NCBI GenBank assembly: GCA_032119595.1
Contig: JAUMBQ010000007.1
Span: 242,161-306,160, forward strand
Reading direction: 5' to 3'
DNA length: 64,000 nucleotides
Origin: JAGIBJ01 sp032119595
GTDB lineage: Bacteria > Actinomycetota > Thermoleophilia > Solirubrobacterales > Solirubrobacteraceae
In this document: one piece after another, positions 19,551-27,465 of the stretch
Position numbering within the stretch: position 1 is the first letter of the stretch
Layout: each line of letters opens with the position of its first letter
The notes under the pieces: generated by a model
Databases searched by the model: none
Seen by the model: the letters and a program-made list of their open reading frames with translations, nothing else
Told to the model about the DNA's origin: nothing
Made by a program: the position numbers and the translations under genes

Positions 19551-20888
19551 TTACAGAATCGGGAGAAAGCGGTCCAGCTCCCACTGGTGAACCTGGACGC
19601 GGTACTGCTCCCACTCGTTGCGCTTGAGTTCGACGAAGCGGTTGAGCATGTGCTCGCCGAGGATGTTGAGCATGAGCTCGGAGTTCTCGGCCTGGTCGAG
19701 GGCGTCGCTCAGGCTCTCGGGCAGCTGCTCGATGCCGAGTCGGCGGCGCTCTTCGCCACCGACGTGGTAGAGGTTGCGCTCCATCGGCTCCGGCAACTCG
19801 TAGCCGCCTTCGATGCCGTTGAGGCCGGCATGCAGGAGCGCGGCGAGCGCGAGGTACGGGTTGCAGGCGGGGTCGGCGCAGCGCGTTTCGACGCGCGGCC
19901 CACCGGACTCGCTGCGCTCCAGCCCACCGACGCGGATCATCGCGGAGCGGTTGCGCTGGGACCAGGCGACCCACACCGGTGCTTCGTAGCCGGGGACGAG
20001 ACGCTTGTAGGAGTTGACCCACTGCGCGAGCAGGATCGACAGCTCGGACGCGTGGCGCAGCTGCCCGGCGATGAACTGGCGGCCGGTCACGGAAAGGCGG
20101 CGCGGATCGGCAGCGTCGGAGAACGCGTTCTGTCCGTCCTTGAGGAGGATCTGGTCGAGGTGAAGACCGGAGCCGTTCTCGCCGGCGAGCGGGCGAGGCA
20201 TGAAGGTCGCGTGCCAACCGGCAGCCAGCGCGTATTCCTTCACCGTGATGCGGGTGGTGATGATGTCGTCGGCGCCGCTGAGGAGACCGCCCGAGGTGAT
20301 CGCGATCTCGTGCTGACTCGGTCCACTCTCGTGATGGCTCGCTGCGACCTCGACGCCGAGCTGATCAAGCGCGAGGACCGTGGCGCGGCGGACGTCGTTG
20401 CCGGCATCCATGGTGGTGAGGTCGAAGTAACCACCGGAGTCGAGGGTCTTCGTCCCTCCCGCTTCGGCGAAGAGGTAGTACTCGAGCTCGGCGGCGAGCT
20501 GGACGCCGTCAAAGCCAAGGCGCTCGGCGCGCGCGATGGCCCGGCGCAGCACATGGCGCGAGTCGCCTTCGTACGGCAGGCCCGAGGGCGTCTTGATGTC
20601 GCAGATCAGGCGCGCCGCAGCCTGCTCGTTCGGGCGCCACGGCAACACGGCAAGCGTGTCGGCCTGCGGGTGGGCGACCATGTCGGACTCTTCCACGGCG
20701 TTGAAACCGGTGACCGACGAGCCATCGAACTCGATGCCCTCGGCGAAGGCCGTCTCCAAACGATCCGCGTTGATCGCGAACGACTTCAGTTGACCGAGGA
20801 TGTCGGTGAACCAGAGATGGATGAAGCGGACGTCGCGCTCGGCAACGGTACGCAGGACGGCGTCGACCTGCTGTGCGTCGGATCCCAT
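19551..20888 (-). CDS. glnA: Type I glutamine synthetase, non-adenylylated (GSI-alpha-like)
   Basis: 445 residues. Beta-grasp N-terminal domain (VRFIHLWFTDILGQLKSFAI; EGIEFDGSSVTGF), then the catalytic barrel with ELEYYLF (metal Glu), SHHESGPSQHEIAI, ENGSGLHLDQILL in place of the common HVHQSL, NRSAMIRV and ETRCADPACNPYLALAALLHAGLNGI. It condenses glutamate and ammonia with ATP. The region that carries the adenylylated Tyr in GSI-beta (NLYDLP) reads NLYHVGGEERRRLGIEQLPESL, as in GSI-alpha enzymes, which are feedback-inhibited rather than adenylylated. Length (about 445) also fits GSI-alpha. It may be a secondary copy; no glnR or ammonium-transporter gene is near. Confidence 0.93.
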   Translation of the reverse strand: MGSDAQQVDAVLRTVAERDVRFIHLWFTDILGQLKSFAINADRLETAFAEGIEFDGSSVTGFNAVEESDMVAHPQADTLAVLPWRPNEQAAARLICDIKTPSGLPYEGDSRHVLRRAIARAERLGFDGVQLAAELEYYLFAEAGGTKTLDSGGYFDLTTMDAGNDVRRATVLALDQLGVEVAASHHESGPSQHEIAITSGGLLSGADDIITTRITVKEYALAAGWHATFMPRPLAGENGSGLHLDQILLKDGQNAFSDAADPRRLSVTGRQFIAGQLRHASELSILLAQWVNSYKRLVPGYEAPVWVAWSQRNRSAMIRVGGLERSESGGPRVETRCADPACNPYLALAALLHAGLNGIEGGYELPEPMERNLYHVGGEERRRLGIEQLPESLSDALDQAENSELMLNILGEHMLNRFVELKRNEWEQYRVQVHQWELDRFLPIL

Positions 20889-20912
20889 GCAGGCGACCCT
20901 ATCTGGCCAGCG

Positions 20913-21530
20913 CTACCGGAGGAGCGTCAGCGTGGCCGCGTCAGCACTTGCGGTGCCGATCGAGGCCGCGATCATGAGCAGCCCGAGGGCGACGGCCCAG
21001 AGCATCATGCGGTCCGGACTGGCGACCAACGAGGACGCCTGCTCACGCGTGCGGCGACCGCGGACTGGCTTCGGTTCGACGACGCGTGGCGGCAACGCCG
21101 CATCGGGACGGCCGGTGATGGTGACCGTGGGCCGCTCGCCGGGCGCACGGCGAACGGCGACCGGGCGCTGCAACATCGCGTGATCGGGAGCGACGTCGAC
21201 GAGGGTCGCGCGCGGGCGCTGGGGTCGAGCCGGATCCTGGCGGGGTGTGGTGCGGCGACCGGCGGACTGCGCCTCTTGCGCGAACCAATCGGGGCGAGCG
21301 GGCGCCGACCGGCGCGGGCGGGCCTCAGCGCGAGTGCGGGTGTGACTGCGGAGCGGTCGCTCGGCAACTTCGCGCGAACGAGCGCGCGGGCGCTCGGGGG
21401 CCGCGTACGGGTCCTCGGCAAGAGGAGCGGTGGCCGTGGGGGCAGCAGCCGACGGGTCGGGACCGCCACGCAAATGCGCGACGCCAGCCCACCATGGCTG
21501 TTCGTTCTCGGTGCTCGTGAAGTGATCCAT
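20913..21530 (-). CDS. Basic, low-complexity protein with C-terminal membrane anchor, under c-di-AMP riboswitch control
   Basis: 205 residues; family not recognised. The first 170 residues are Arg/Pro/Ala-rich and probably disordered (PERPRARSREVAERPLRSHTR). The end is one hydrophobic helix (MMLWAVALGLLMIAASIGTASA) followed by a 10-residue tail (DAATLTLLR), a tail-anchor-like layout with the basic part inside. The start at 21530 lies 11 bases after the 3' edge of a ydaO-type riboswitch, so the gene is expected to respond to c-di-AMP. Similar short proteins with SSLVASPDRMMLWAVALG-type anchors are, from memory, seen in Solirubrobacterales, but their function is unknown. A link to cell wall or osmotic state follows only from the riboswitch class. 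Confidence 0.8.
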   Translation of the reverse strand: MDHFTSTENEQPWWAGVAHLRGGPDPSAAAPTATAPLAEDPYAAPERPRARSREVAERPLRSHTRTRAEARPRRSAPARPDWFAQEAQSAGRRTTPRQDPARPQRPRATLVDVAPDHAMLQRPVAVRRAPGERPTVTITGRPDAALPPRVVEPKPVRGRRTREQASSLVASPDRMMLWAVALGLLMIAASIGTASADAATLTLLR

Positions 21531-21540
21531 CGTGCGTCTG

Positions 21541-21683
21541 GTGCCTGCGAGGTGAGCTGACGGGCTCGCGACCGAGATAGCCGCTACGCGCTCAAACGAG
21601 CGCGATTCGCCCCGATGAGGGAAGTGGTTCCCCCGCTCTGACGCCTACGGCGCCAGATTCGGCTCATCGAAGGTAGCAAGTCC
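21541..21683 (-). promoter_or_regulatory. c-di-AMP riboswitch (ydaO/yuaA class)
   Basis: Read on the minus strand, the conserved blocks of the ydaO aptamer appear in order: GAGCCGAATCTG, AGAGCGGGGGAACCA, CATCGGGGCGAATCG, a hairpin GCGCTCG...GAGCGC, GTAGCGGCTATCTCGG, and GAGCCCGTCAGCTCACCTCGCAGGC, close to the consensus CCGTCAGCTAACCTCGTAGGC. It ends 11 bases before the ATG of the 205-residue gene. The ribosome-binding region therefore overlaps the aptamer's 3' edge, and I see no separate terminator hairpin, so control may act on translation or by occlusion of the site (inference). By class, c-di-AMP binding usually turns expression off. Confidence 0.93.
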
Positions 21684-21780
21684 AAGTCCTCCTGTTGCAC
21701 TCAATCCTGCACCACGGCCCGGACGGATCCGTGCGCGTGATCACACCGGATCTCTGAAAAGTGCGGAACTGGACGCTTTT

Positions 21781-21796
21781 CCAGGGTCAACCCTGG
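21781..21796. promoter_or_regulatory. Small perfect palindrome in the spacer upstream of the riboswitch
   Basis: CCAGGGT-CA-ACCCTGG, 7-bp arms with a 2-base centre. It lies in the 220-bp spacer 21684-21903, between the end of the cytochrome c gene and the riboswitch, where the riboswitch promoter must be. It may be an operator or a minor terminator; otherwise I see nothing in this spacer. Confidence 0.35.
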
Positions 21797-21903
21797 TCGC
21801 GGATGAGTCAAAGGGGAGGCAACGGCAGACCAGAACAGGCGCGCTTGCAGCCGATCTTGCGGCCAGAGGGCCGAATGTGTCCCCGTTGTGCGGGCGCTGT
21901 CGA

Positions 21904-22434
21904 TCAGCGCCGTGCCTGCCGGCCCGCAACGGCTTCGAGGTAGGCCGCCACATCGCGTGCCGAGGCCGCGCCAATGAGACCAGCCGGCATCTGCCCCTTC
22001 CCTCTGGCGCGACCATGCTTCACGGCGTCGAGGACGAGCTGCCTATTCGGCTTCAGTCGATCGAAGCTCGGCCCGATGGTGGACGCCGCGCCGATGTCGC
22101 CCAGTGCGTGACACCGGATGCAGGTCTTCACGAAGATTTCCCGCCCATGGACTTGGGCGTCGGTGAGCACGAGCCCGGTGTGGGTGGTCCGCTCGCGCTC
22201 ACCAGAGCTGTAGATCACGGCGAGGACCGGGATCCCGACGACCAATCCGATCGCCGCCAGCCCAGCGACGGGAACGATCCAGCGTGGCCAGGGAACGTCG
22301 GGACCTTGCGGGCGAACGCCGTAGATCGCCGCGCCGGCCGCGAGTACGGAGACCCACAGCAGCAAGAAGACGGCGATCAACACGATGCAGAGGCTACGGA
22401 CCAGCCCCCTCTCAGCGACGACGCCCCTGCGCAA
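21904..22434 (-). CDS. Membrane-anchored mono-heme c-type cytochrome
   Basis: About 176 residues. Two hydrophobic helices (SLCIVLIAVFLLLWVSVLAAGAAIYGV and WIVPVAGLAAIGLVVGIPVLAVIY, listed in order) precede a class I cytochrome c domain with KTCIRCHALGDIG (CxxCH heme attachment) and GQMPAGL supplying the axial Met. The heme domain should face the outside. The open frame reaches a TTG at 22434, overlapping the dnaE2 stop by 23 bp; an in-frame GTG at 22383 would put the first helix at the very N-terminus. No strong ribosome-binding site decides between them. It may be co-transcribed with dnaE2, an odd pairing. Electron partner unknown. Confidence 0.85.
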   Translation of the reverse strand: MRRGVVAERGLVRSLCIVLIAVFLLLWVSVLAAGAAIYGVRPQGPDVPWPRWIVPVAGLAAIGLVVGIPVLAVIYSSGERERTTHTGLVLTDAQVHGREIFVKTCIRCHALGDIGAASTIGPSFDRLKPNRQLVLDAVKHGRARGKGQMPAGLIGAASARDVAAYLEAVAGRQARR

Positions 22435-25400
22435 AAGACATCACCGGTGGCGCCACCCGGCGGAAGTCGCTGGCGTCACCCGCGTCCGCCCCAGCGCCGA
22501 GCTCCCCACGCTCGTCCGCTGCCTCAGCCTCCACTGGTCGTTGCGGCAAGCGTCTGGCCTGCTGCTCCTGCCGCCGCGCGATCCCGGCCTCCAGCGGAAT
22601 CTGCTCCGCGACCCGCCGTGCCGGCCCACTCGCCACACCCGCGACGCTTTCCAGCGTGTCGACGATGATGTTGAGCGCCCCACCAGCCGCCGGGTGCCGC
22701 TCGAGCCTCCCGGTCGCGAGCACGAGCGGCTCTCTGCGAACGAGCATGCGATGCCGTTCGGCGACCCTCGGCGCGATGATGAGATTCGTGGTCCCCGCTT
22801 CGTCTTCGAGGAGCATGAAGGTGACGCCCTTGGCCGTCCCGGGCCGCTGCCGGGCCACCACGAATCCGGCGACGGTCACCCTCGTCCCATGCGGCAGCCG
22901 CTCGAGCTGCGCACTCGTGATCACGCGGCGCTCTTCCAGCCGCCGCCGCAGCAACGACAGGGGGTGCGCCCCCGTGGTGAGCCCGGTGGTGGCGTAGTCG
23001 GCGAGCATCGACTGCCACCGGCTCACCGGGGCGAGCGGCGGGACTTCAGGCAACCCGAGCGGCAAAGAGAGCTGCACCGCCCCACGCGATCGCTGCGCTG
23101 GGGTGGCGACGCCGAGCTGCCAGAGCGCATGCCGACGATCACCACCAGCCAGCCGGTCGCAGACCCCCGACCACGCCAGCTGCTCAAGTGCGGCCCGCCC
23201 CATGCCTGCGCGCGCGGCGAGGTCGTCGAGCGAGGTGAACGCCCCGCCCCGCTTCCGCTCCTCGACGAGGGCGCGCACGTCGGCCTCGCGGACCCCGAGG
23301 ACGTAGCCCAGCCCGATCCGCACCGCGCTCGGATGCGTCACCGGCGCTGGCCCGGTGCCACCCGGAGCCGGGATCGATCGAGCCGGCTCGATCGTGCAGT
23401 GTACGTCGCTGGCGTTGATCTCCGGGGCCAGCACCTGGATGCCTCGCCGCTGGGCCTCGTGCACGAGGGTGTCGGGCGGGTAGAAGCCCATCGGCTGCTC
23501 ATCCAGCAGCGAACAGAGGAACTCGGGCCCATAGTGCACCCGCAACCAGGTCGACTGGTATGCCAGCACCGCAAACGCCGCCGAGTGCGCCTTGGGGAAG
23601 CCGAACCCGGAGAAGCCGAGAATCTTGCGGAAGATCTCGCGCGCGAGCGGCTCGCCGACATCGTCGTGCATGGCCATCGCGCCCCGCACGAACCGCTCCT
23701 CATGTGCCTTCAGCGCCGCCTCACTGCGCTTGCGGCTCATCGCCCGCCGCAGCGACTCGGCCTGCCCGGCCGTATAGCCCGCGAACGCCTGCGCGACCTC
23801 AAGGACCTGGTCCTGGAAGATGATCGTGCCGAGGGTCTCCTCAAGCGGCCCTTTCAGCGACGGGTGCTCAAACGGCACCTCGAAGTCCGGGTCGACCCGC
23901 CGGCGCTGGCGCCGCTCGATGTACGGGTTGAGCGCCCCACCGGTGATCGGCCCCGGTCGCACGATCGCGACCTGCACCGTGAGATCGTCGAGGTTCTCCG
24001 GTCGCGTGCGCATCAGCGAACTCATCTGCGCGCGCGACTCGACCTGAAACACCCCCATCGTCTCGGCGCGCTGGATCGCCGAGAACGTCTGCGGATCGTC
24101 GAAGTCGATGCGCGACAGGTCGACCTGCTCCCCTCGCACCTGCGTGATGAGCTCGACGCAGCGCTCCACGCACGAGAGCATTCCGAGCCCGAGCAGGTCG
24201 ATCTTCAAGAAGCCCGCGTCGCCACAGGAGTCTTTGTCCCACTGGAGCACCTGCCGGCCCTCCATCGCGGTCGGCACGATCGGGCAGCAGCTCAGAATCG
24301 GCTCCGTGGAGACGATCATGCCGCCGGGGTGCTGCCCCAAATGGCGCGGCAGCCCCTGCGCCTCCCTCGCGAGGCGGCACAGCCACGCCCACCGCCCCGT
24401 CTGACTGCGGCCACTGCCGAGCGCGAGGTCGACGTCCTCCTCGATCCGCTCAATGCTCCAGCCATCGGCGGCCTGCGCCACTCGGGCGACCTCAGCCTGC
24501 GGGAGTCCGAGTGCAACGCCGAGTTCGCGGATCGCGCCGCGCGCCCGAAACCCTGGGTGTGTCGCGACGAGCGCGGTGTGCGAGCGGCCGTACCGCTCGT
24601 GGATGCGCGGAATCAGCACCTCGCGGATGTCACGCGGGAAGTCGAGGTCGATGTCCGGGAAAGCGGTCAACTCCTCATTGAGGAACCGGCCCAGCAGAAG
24701 GTCGTTCTCGATCGGGTCGACGTGCGAGAGACCGGTGAAATAGCAGACGATCGACGACACCGACGACCCTCGTCCGCGCCCTGGTGGCAGCAACGAACGA
24801 GCGTTTCCAACCCCGCGCACCTCGACCGCCACCTCGCGCGCAAGCTCGAGGATGTCGCGATGGAGCACGAAGAAGCCGGCCAGCCCGTGCTTGTCGATGA
24901 TCCTTAGCTCCTCCTCCAGTCGAACCCGCGCCTGCGCCACGTGCTTGCTGCCCGGCGGGTACCGCCGGTCGAACTGCTGGTCGCAGGCGGCCGCCAGCGT
25001 GCGGATCATCTCCGGGTCGTCGGCCCCTGGGTAGCGGTAGCCCAGGTCGCGAGTGAGATCGAACTGCGCCGCCCGTTCTGCGAGCACCGACGTCTCAGCC
25101 AGGGCGTCATCGAGCCCGCTGAACCGGCGGGCCATCACCTCCGGGGGCGTGAGGACGTGCGTGTGGTTGCCTCGCCGCCGCGATTCGCTGGCATCGACGC
25201 TGGTGCGAAGCCGCGCCGCCACGAACGCGTCCTGCAGAAACGCTCGCCGGCGATCGTGCGCGTGGACGTTCCCCGTGACCACCACGGGCACCCCGAGCCG
25301 AGCCGCCAGGCGACGGCGGATCCGGATCTTGGTGCGATCGTCGCGGGCGTACGGGCGCTGGAGCTCGACCCGCAGCCGGTCCGGTCCGAAGGCCTCACGC

Positions 25401-25963
25401 AGGATCCGCAGGCGGTCGAGGTCCTCGATGCCATGGGTCGCACAGCCGCTCAGGCAGATCAGGCCCTCAGCATGCTCGGCCACCTGCTCGAGCGTGACCG
25501 ACGGCTCGGTGCGCTGACGCTGCGGATGGTCGCGTGTGTGCGCGTGCGCGTGCGTGAGCAGGGCGCAGAGACTCTGCCAACCAACCCGACTCTCCACGAG
25601 CAGCGTGAGGTGTTCGTTGCGCGCCAACGCCCCGACACCGCGCACCACCGCGCCGCCTTCCGAGCCAAAGGCGGCTGGCCCCGCCGAGCGATCCAGCTCC
25701 TCGTGGACCGGCGGCAGCAACTGCGGCCGCACCGTGATCTCTGCCCCGTGAATGGCTGCGAGCCCGGCCGCCCGAGCAGCATGCGCGAACTCCATCGATC
25801 CCGCGACCGAGTCGTGATCCGTGAGCGCGAAGGAGAGATGCCCAAGCGCGCGTGCCTGCTCAGCGAGTTCCGCGGGGAGCGAAGCGCCATCCAGGAACGA
25901 ATACGCCGAGTGCGCGTGAAGCTCTGCGTAAGGAACCAGTCTGGGCGGATCGAGGGACACCAT
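22412..25963 (-). CDS. dnaE2: Error-prone DNA polymerase DnaE2
   Basis: 1183 residues from the ATG at 25963. N-terminal PHP domain (YAELHAHSAYSFLDGASLP; FALTDHDSVAGSM), the polymerase core with GRGRGSSVSSIVCYFTG, FPDIDLDFPRD (catalytic Asp residues, around residue 440), GGMIVSTEPI, and Gly-rich finger segments (GFGFPKAHSAAFAVLAYQSTWLRVHYG). The C-terminal OB-fold region (GTRVTVAGFVVARQRPGTAKGVTFMLLEDEAG) is typical of DnaE2 rather than DnaE1. With ImuB it forms the SOS mutasome for translesion synthesis. A perfect LexA box ends four bases upstream of this ATG, so an upstream in-frame ATG that lies inside the box is rejected. imuB is 9 kb away instead of adjacent. Confidence 0.96.
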   Translation of the reverse strand: MVSLDPPRLVPYAELHAHSAYSFLDGASLPAELAEQARALGHLSFALTDHDSVAGSMEFAHAARAAGLAAIHGAEITVRPQLLPPVHEELDRSAGPAAFGSEGGAVVRGVGALARNEHLTLLVESRVGWQSLCALLTHAHAHTRDHPQRQRTEPSVTLEQVAEHAEGLICLSGCATHGIEDLDRLRILREAFGPDRLRVELQRPYARDDRTKIRIRRRLAARLGVPVVVTGNVHAHDRRRAFLQDAFVAARLRTSVDASESRRRGNHTHVLTPPEVMARRFSGLDDALAETSVLAERAAQFDLTRDLGYRYPGADDPEMIRTLAAACDQQFDRRYPPGSKHVAQARVRLEEELRIIDKHGLAGFFVLHRDILELAREVAVEVRGVGNARSLLPPGRGRGSSVSSIVCYFTGLSHVDPIENDLLLGRFLNEELTAFPDIDLDFPRDIREVLIPRIHERYGRSHTALVATHPGFRARGAIRELGVALGLPQAEVARVAQAADGWSIERIEEDVDLALGSGRSQTGRWAWLCRLAREAQGLPRHLGQHPGGMIVSTEPILSCCPIVPTAMEGRQVLQWDKDSCGDAGFLKIDLLGLGMLSCVERCVELITQVRGEQVDLSRIDFDDPQTFSAIQRAETMGVFQVESRAQMSSLMRTRPENLDDLTVQVAIVRPGPITGGALNPYIERRQRRRVDPDFEVPFEHPSLKGPLEETLGTIIFQDQVLEVAQAFAGYTAGQAESLRRAMSRKRSEAALKAHEERFVRGAMAMHDDVGEPLAREIFRKILGFSGFGFPKAHSAAFAVLAYQSTWLRVHYGPEFLCSLLDEQPMGFYPPDTLVHEAQRRGIQVLAPEINASDVHCTIEPARSIPAPGGTGPAPVTHPSAVRIGLGYVLGVREADVRALVEERKRGGAFTSLDDLAARAGMGRAALEQLAWSGVCDRLAGGDRRHALWQLGVATPAQRSRGAVQLSLPLGLPEVPPLAPVSRWQSMLADYATTGLTTGAHPLSLLRRRLEERRVITSAQLERLPHGTRVTVAGFVVARQRPGTAKGVTFMLLEDEAGTTNLIIAPRVAERHRMLVRREPLVLATGRLERHPAAGGALNIIVDTLESVAGVASGPARRVAEQIPLEAGIARRQEQQARRLPQRPVEAEAADERGELGAGADAGDASDFRRVAPPVMSFAQGRRR

Positions 25964-25966
25964 GAT

Positions 25967-25982
25967 GCGAACATATGTTCGC
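25967..25982. promoter_or_regulatory. SOS (LexA) box of dnaE2
   Basis: GCGAACATATGTTCGC, a perfect 16-bp palindrome matching the actinobacterial/Bacillus-type LexA site GAAC-N4-GTTC. It lies three bases from the dnaE2 start codon, so LexA bound here would cover the translation start region and the +1 site. The other side borders a truncated gene remnant on plus. Confidence 0.93.
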
Positions 25983-26078
25983 ATGGTGGCCGGACAACGG
26001 TGCGCCGAGAAGTTCAGCCCCCTGCCCGCCGACTACCAGATCGACCACGTCCTGATCGACCCGTATCGCCGCGGGTAG
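25983..26078 (+). pseudogene. 3' remnant of a paralogue of the 26435-27070 secreted-protein gene
   Basis: An open frame of 31 codons ends DYQIDHVLIDPYRRG-stop, nearly the same as the C-terminus AYNIDNVLVDPYRRG-stop of the gene 350 bp downstream. Both are followed by a similar hairpin (GAGGCCGGCG and CGGCCGGCGC arms). The upstream part of the paralogue has been replaced by dnaE2 and its SOS box. It is probably a fragment left by a duplication and deletion; the ATG at 25983 is fortuitous. Confidence 0.75.
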
Positions 26079-26127
26079 CCACCACCATCCACCGTTCGGC
26101 CAGTTTGGCCGCACGACCCCTTCTCCA

Positions 26128-26155
26128 CGAGGCCGGCGAGCGATCGCCGGCCTCG
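26128..26155 (+). terminator. Hairpin following the gene remnant
   Basis: CGAGGCCGGCG / CGCCGGCCTCG, a perfect 11-bp stem with the loop AGCGAT. It is 50 bp past the remnant's stop and resembles the terminator of the intact paralogue at 27106. Beyond it, 26156-26434 is non-coding and holds the promoter of the next gene; TAGGAT at 26385 is a -10 candidate. Confidence 0.75.
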
Positions 26156-26434
26156 GTCGTTCTCAAAGTGAGGCGGACTCACCACGCGAACCGGGAAATA
26201 CCAAAGTTCGGCGCATAACGCCCGGAACGCAAGGGCACTCCCCTCCCGTCACCTGACGATGGGACCTGATTGCCATCACTCCCGGTGCACCGGTGCAATG
26301 TGCCGGCCGACACACACTGGACGCGTTCCTTTAACGTGTCGCCGAACACTGGACGAACGTCTTAGTCGACGGGCGCCAGAAGACTAGGATGGCGCGTCTC
26401 GCCATCTGGTCCTGTCCCTGAAAGGAATGGCGCG

Positions 26435-27070
26435 ATGCCCACTCGCTCTCTCCGCACCATCCGCAGGTGCGCCGCTGTCGCCCTGCTCGGCGCTGCTGCT
26501 GCCAACCCCGCCTCCGCGCTCGCCGACGAGTGCCCCGAGCAGCCGACCACGCAGGCGTTCGCCAAGTGGGGCGACTCCCGCGACTACGCGCTCGTGCCTG
26601 GCGGCAGCTTCGAATCCGGCAACGCCGGGTGGTCCTTCACGAACGCACGCATCGCCAACGGCAACGAAAACACCGGTGTCTTGACTGGCGCGAAGTCGGT
26701 CGCGATGGGAACGAGCTGGTTCGTGAGCGCACCGAGTGGGCTCGTGTCCCCCTGGTTCTGCGTGTCGGACGCCCACCCCTATTTCCGGTACATGCTCAGG
26801 GCCAACGGACCGGTCGGCATGCTCGCCACCTTCGTCCGTTACACCGACTCGACCGGCAGGGCGATCCAGCAGCAGGTCCAGTCCAGGCTCAGCACCAGCC
26901 TGTTCCCCGGCAAGTGGAAGCCGTCCGATCTCAATCCGCTGTCGATCAATCTCAACCTCGCCGAGGGCGAGACCAAGCGCGTGCAGCTGGTGTTCTTCAC
27001 CCCGGGCAGCATCATGGGCGCGGCCTACAACATCGACAACGTCCTGGTGGATCCGTACCGCCGCGGCTGA
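26435..27070 (+). CDS. Secreted beta-rich protein of unknown function
   Basis: 211 residues with a good ribosome-binding site (GAAAGGA, 9 bases upstream). The N-terminus (IRRCAAVALLGAAAANPASALADE) is a signal peptide with a likely cut after ALA. The mature part reads like a jelly-roll/carbohydrate-binding fold: GGSFESGNAGWSFTNARI, NTGVLTGAKSVAMGTSWFVSAPSGLVSPWFCV, INLNLAEGETKRVQLVFFTPGS and the terminal YNIDNVLVDPYRRG (in order). The GSFE..N.GW...GA opening and ...IDNV.V C-terminus are found in galactose-binding-like domains, but I do not recognise a named family. Two Cys residues, possibly disulfide bonded. A truncated copy of its 3' end sits beside dnaE2. Confidence 0.8.
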   Translation: MPTRSLRTIRRCAAVALLGAAAANPASALADECPEQPTTQAFAKWGDSRDYALVPGGSFESGNAGWSFTNARIANGNENTGVLTGAKSVAMGTSWFVSAPSGLVSPWFCVSDAHPYFRYMLRANGPVGMLATFVRYTDSTGRAIQQQVQSRLSTSLFPGKWKPSDLNPLSINLNLAEGETKRVQLVFFTPGSIMGAAYNIDNVLVDPYRRG

Positions 27071-27105
27071 GCCGACGAACTTCACCTCCGCATTCCCCGT
27101 CACGA

Positions 27106-27129
27106 CGGCCGGCGCGCGAGCGCCGGCCG
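27106..27129 (+). terminator. Hairpin terminator of the secreted-protein gene
   Basis: CGGCCGGCGC-GCGA-GCGCCGGCCG, a perfect 10-bp stem with a GCGA tetraloop, 36 bp after the stop codon. Confidence 0.8.
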
Positions 27130-27465
27130 CGACTCCCTGCCGACCACCGGGCCCCTGCTGGACACCCGTGCACGACGAACGTGGCGCCGTTCTGACGAGA
27201 TCCATGCTTTCGTCACCGCGCCGCTCGTCGCTCGGGTCCGCAGCTCGCGGATCGGACGAAACACCAGCCAGCACGGCCGTTTTCTCAGGAAGAGACGATT
27301 TTCCGTGCACATCCCCGCCTCGCATGAAAGGCTGTCGCGAGCGGGAATCGGCCGCGCGGGTTCAACTTTCTGGCCCGAGGTGACGATTCACACGGGGAGA
27401 GCTTTGCTCCCAGCCCTCACCAGCGTGCACAACCCTTCGCAAACATCTCTTTCGCAGACCAGGCC
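27130..27465 (+). other. Non-coding spacer upstream of the diguanylate cyclase gene
   Basis: 336 bp without a supportable gene. It must contain the promoter and leader of the GGDEF gene. I looked for a c-di-GMP (GEMM) aptamer because of the downstream product and did not find its conserved blocks. Confidence 0.5.

Noticed and set aside
25963..25984. Upstream dnaE2 start at 25984
   Set aside because: It would begin inside the LexA palindrome and add seven residues without family support.
27130..27465. c-di-GMP riboswitch before the GGDEF gene
   Set aside because: No GEMM core blocks found.
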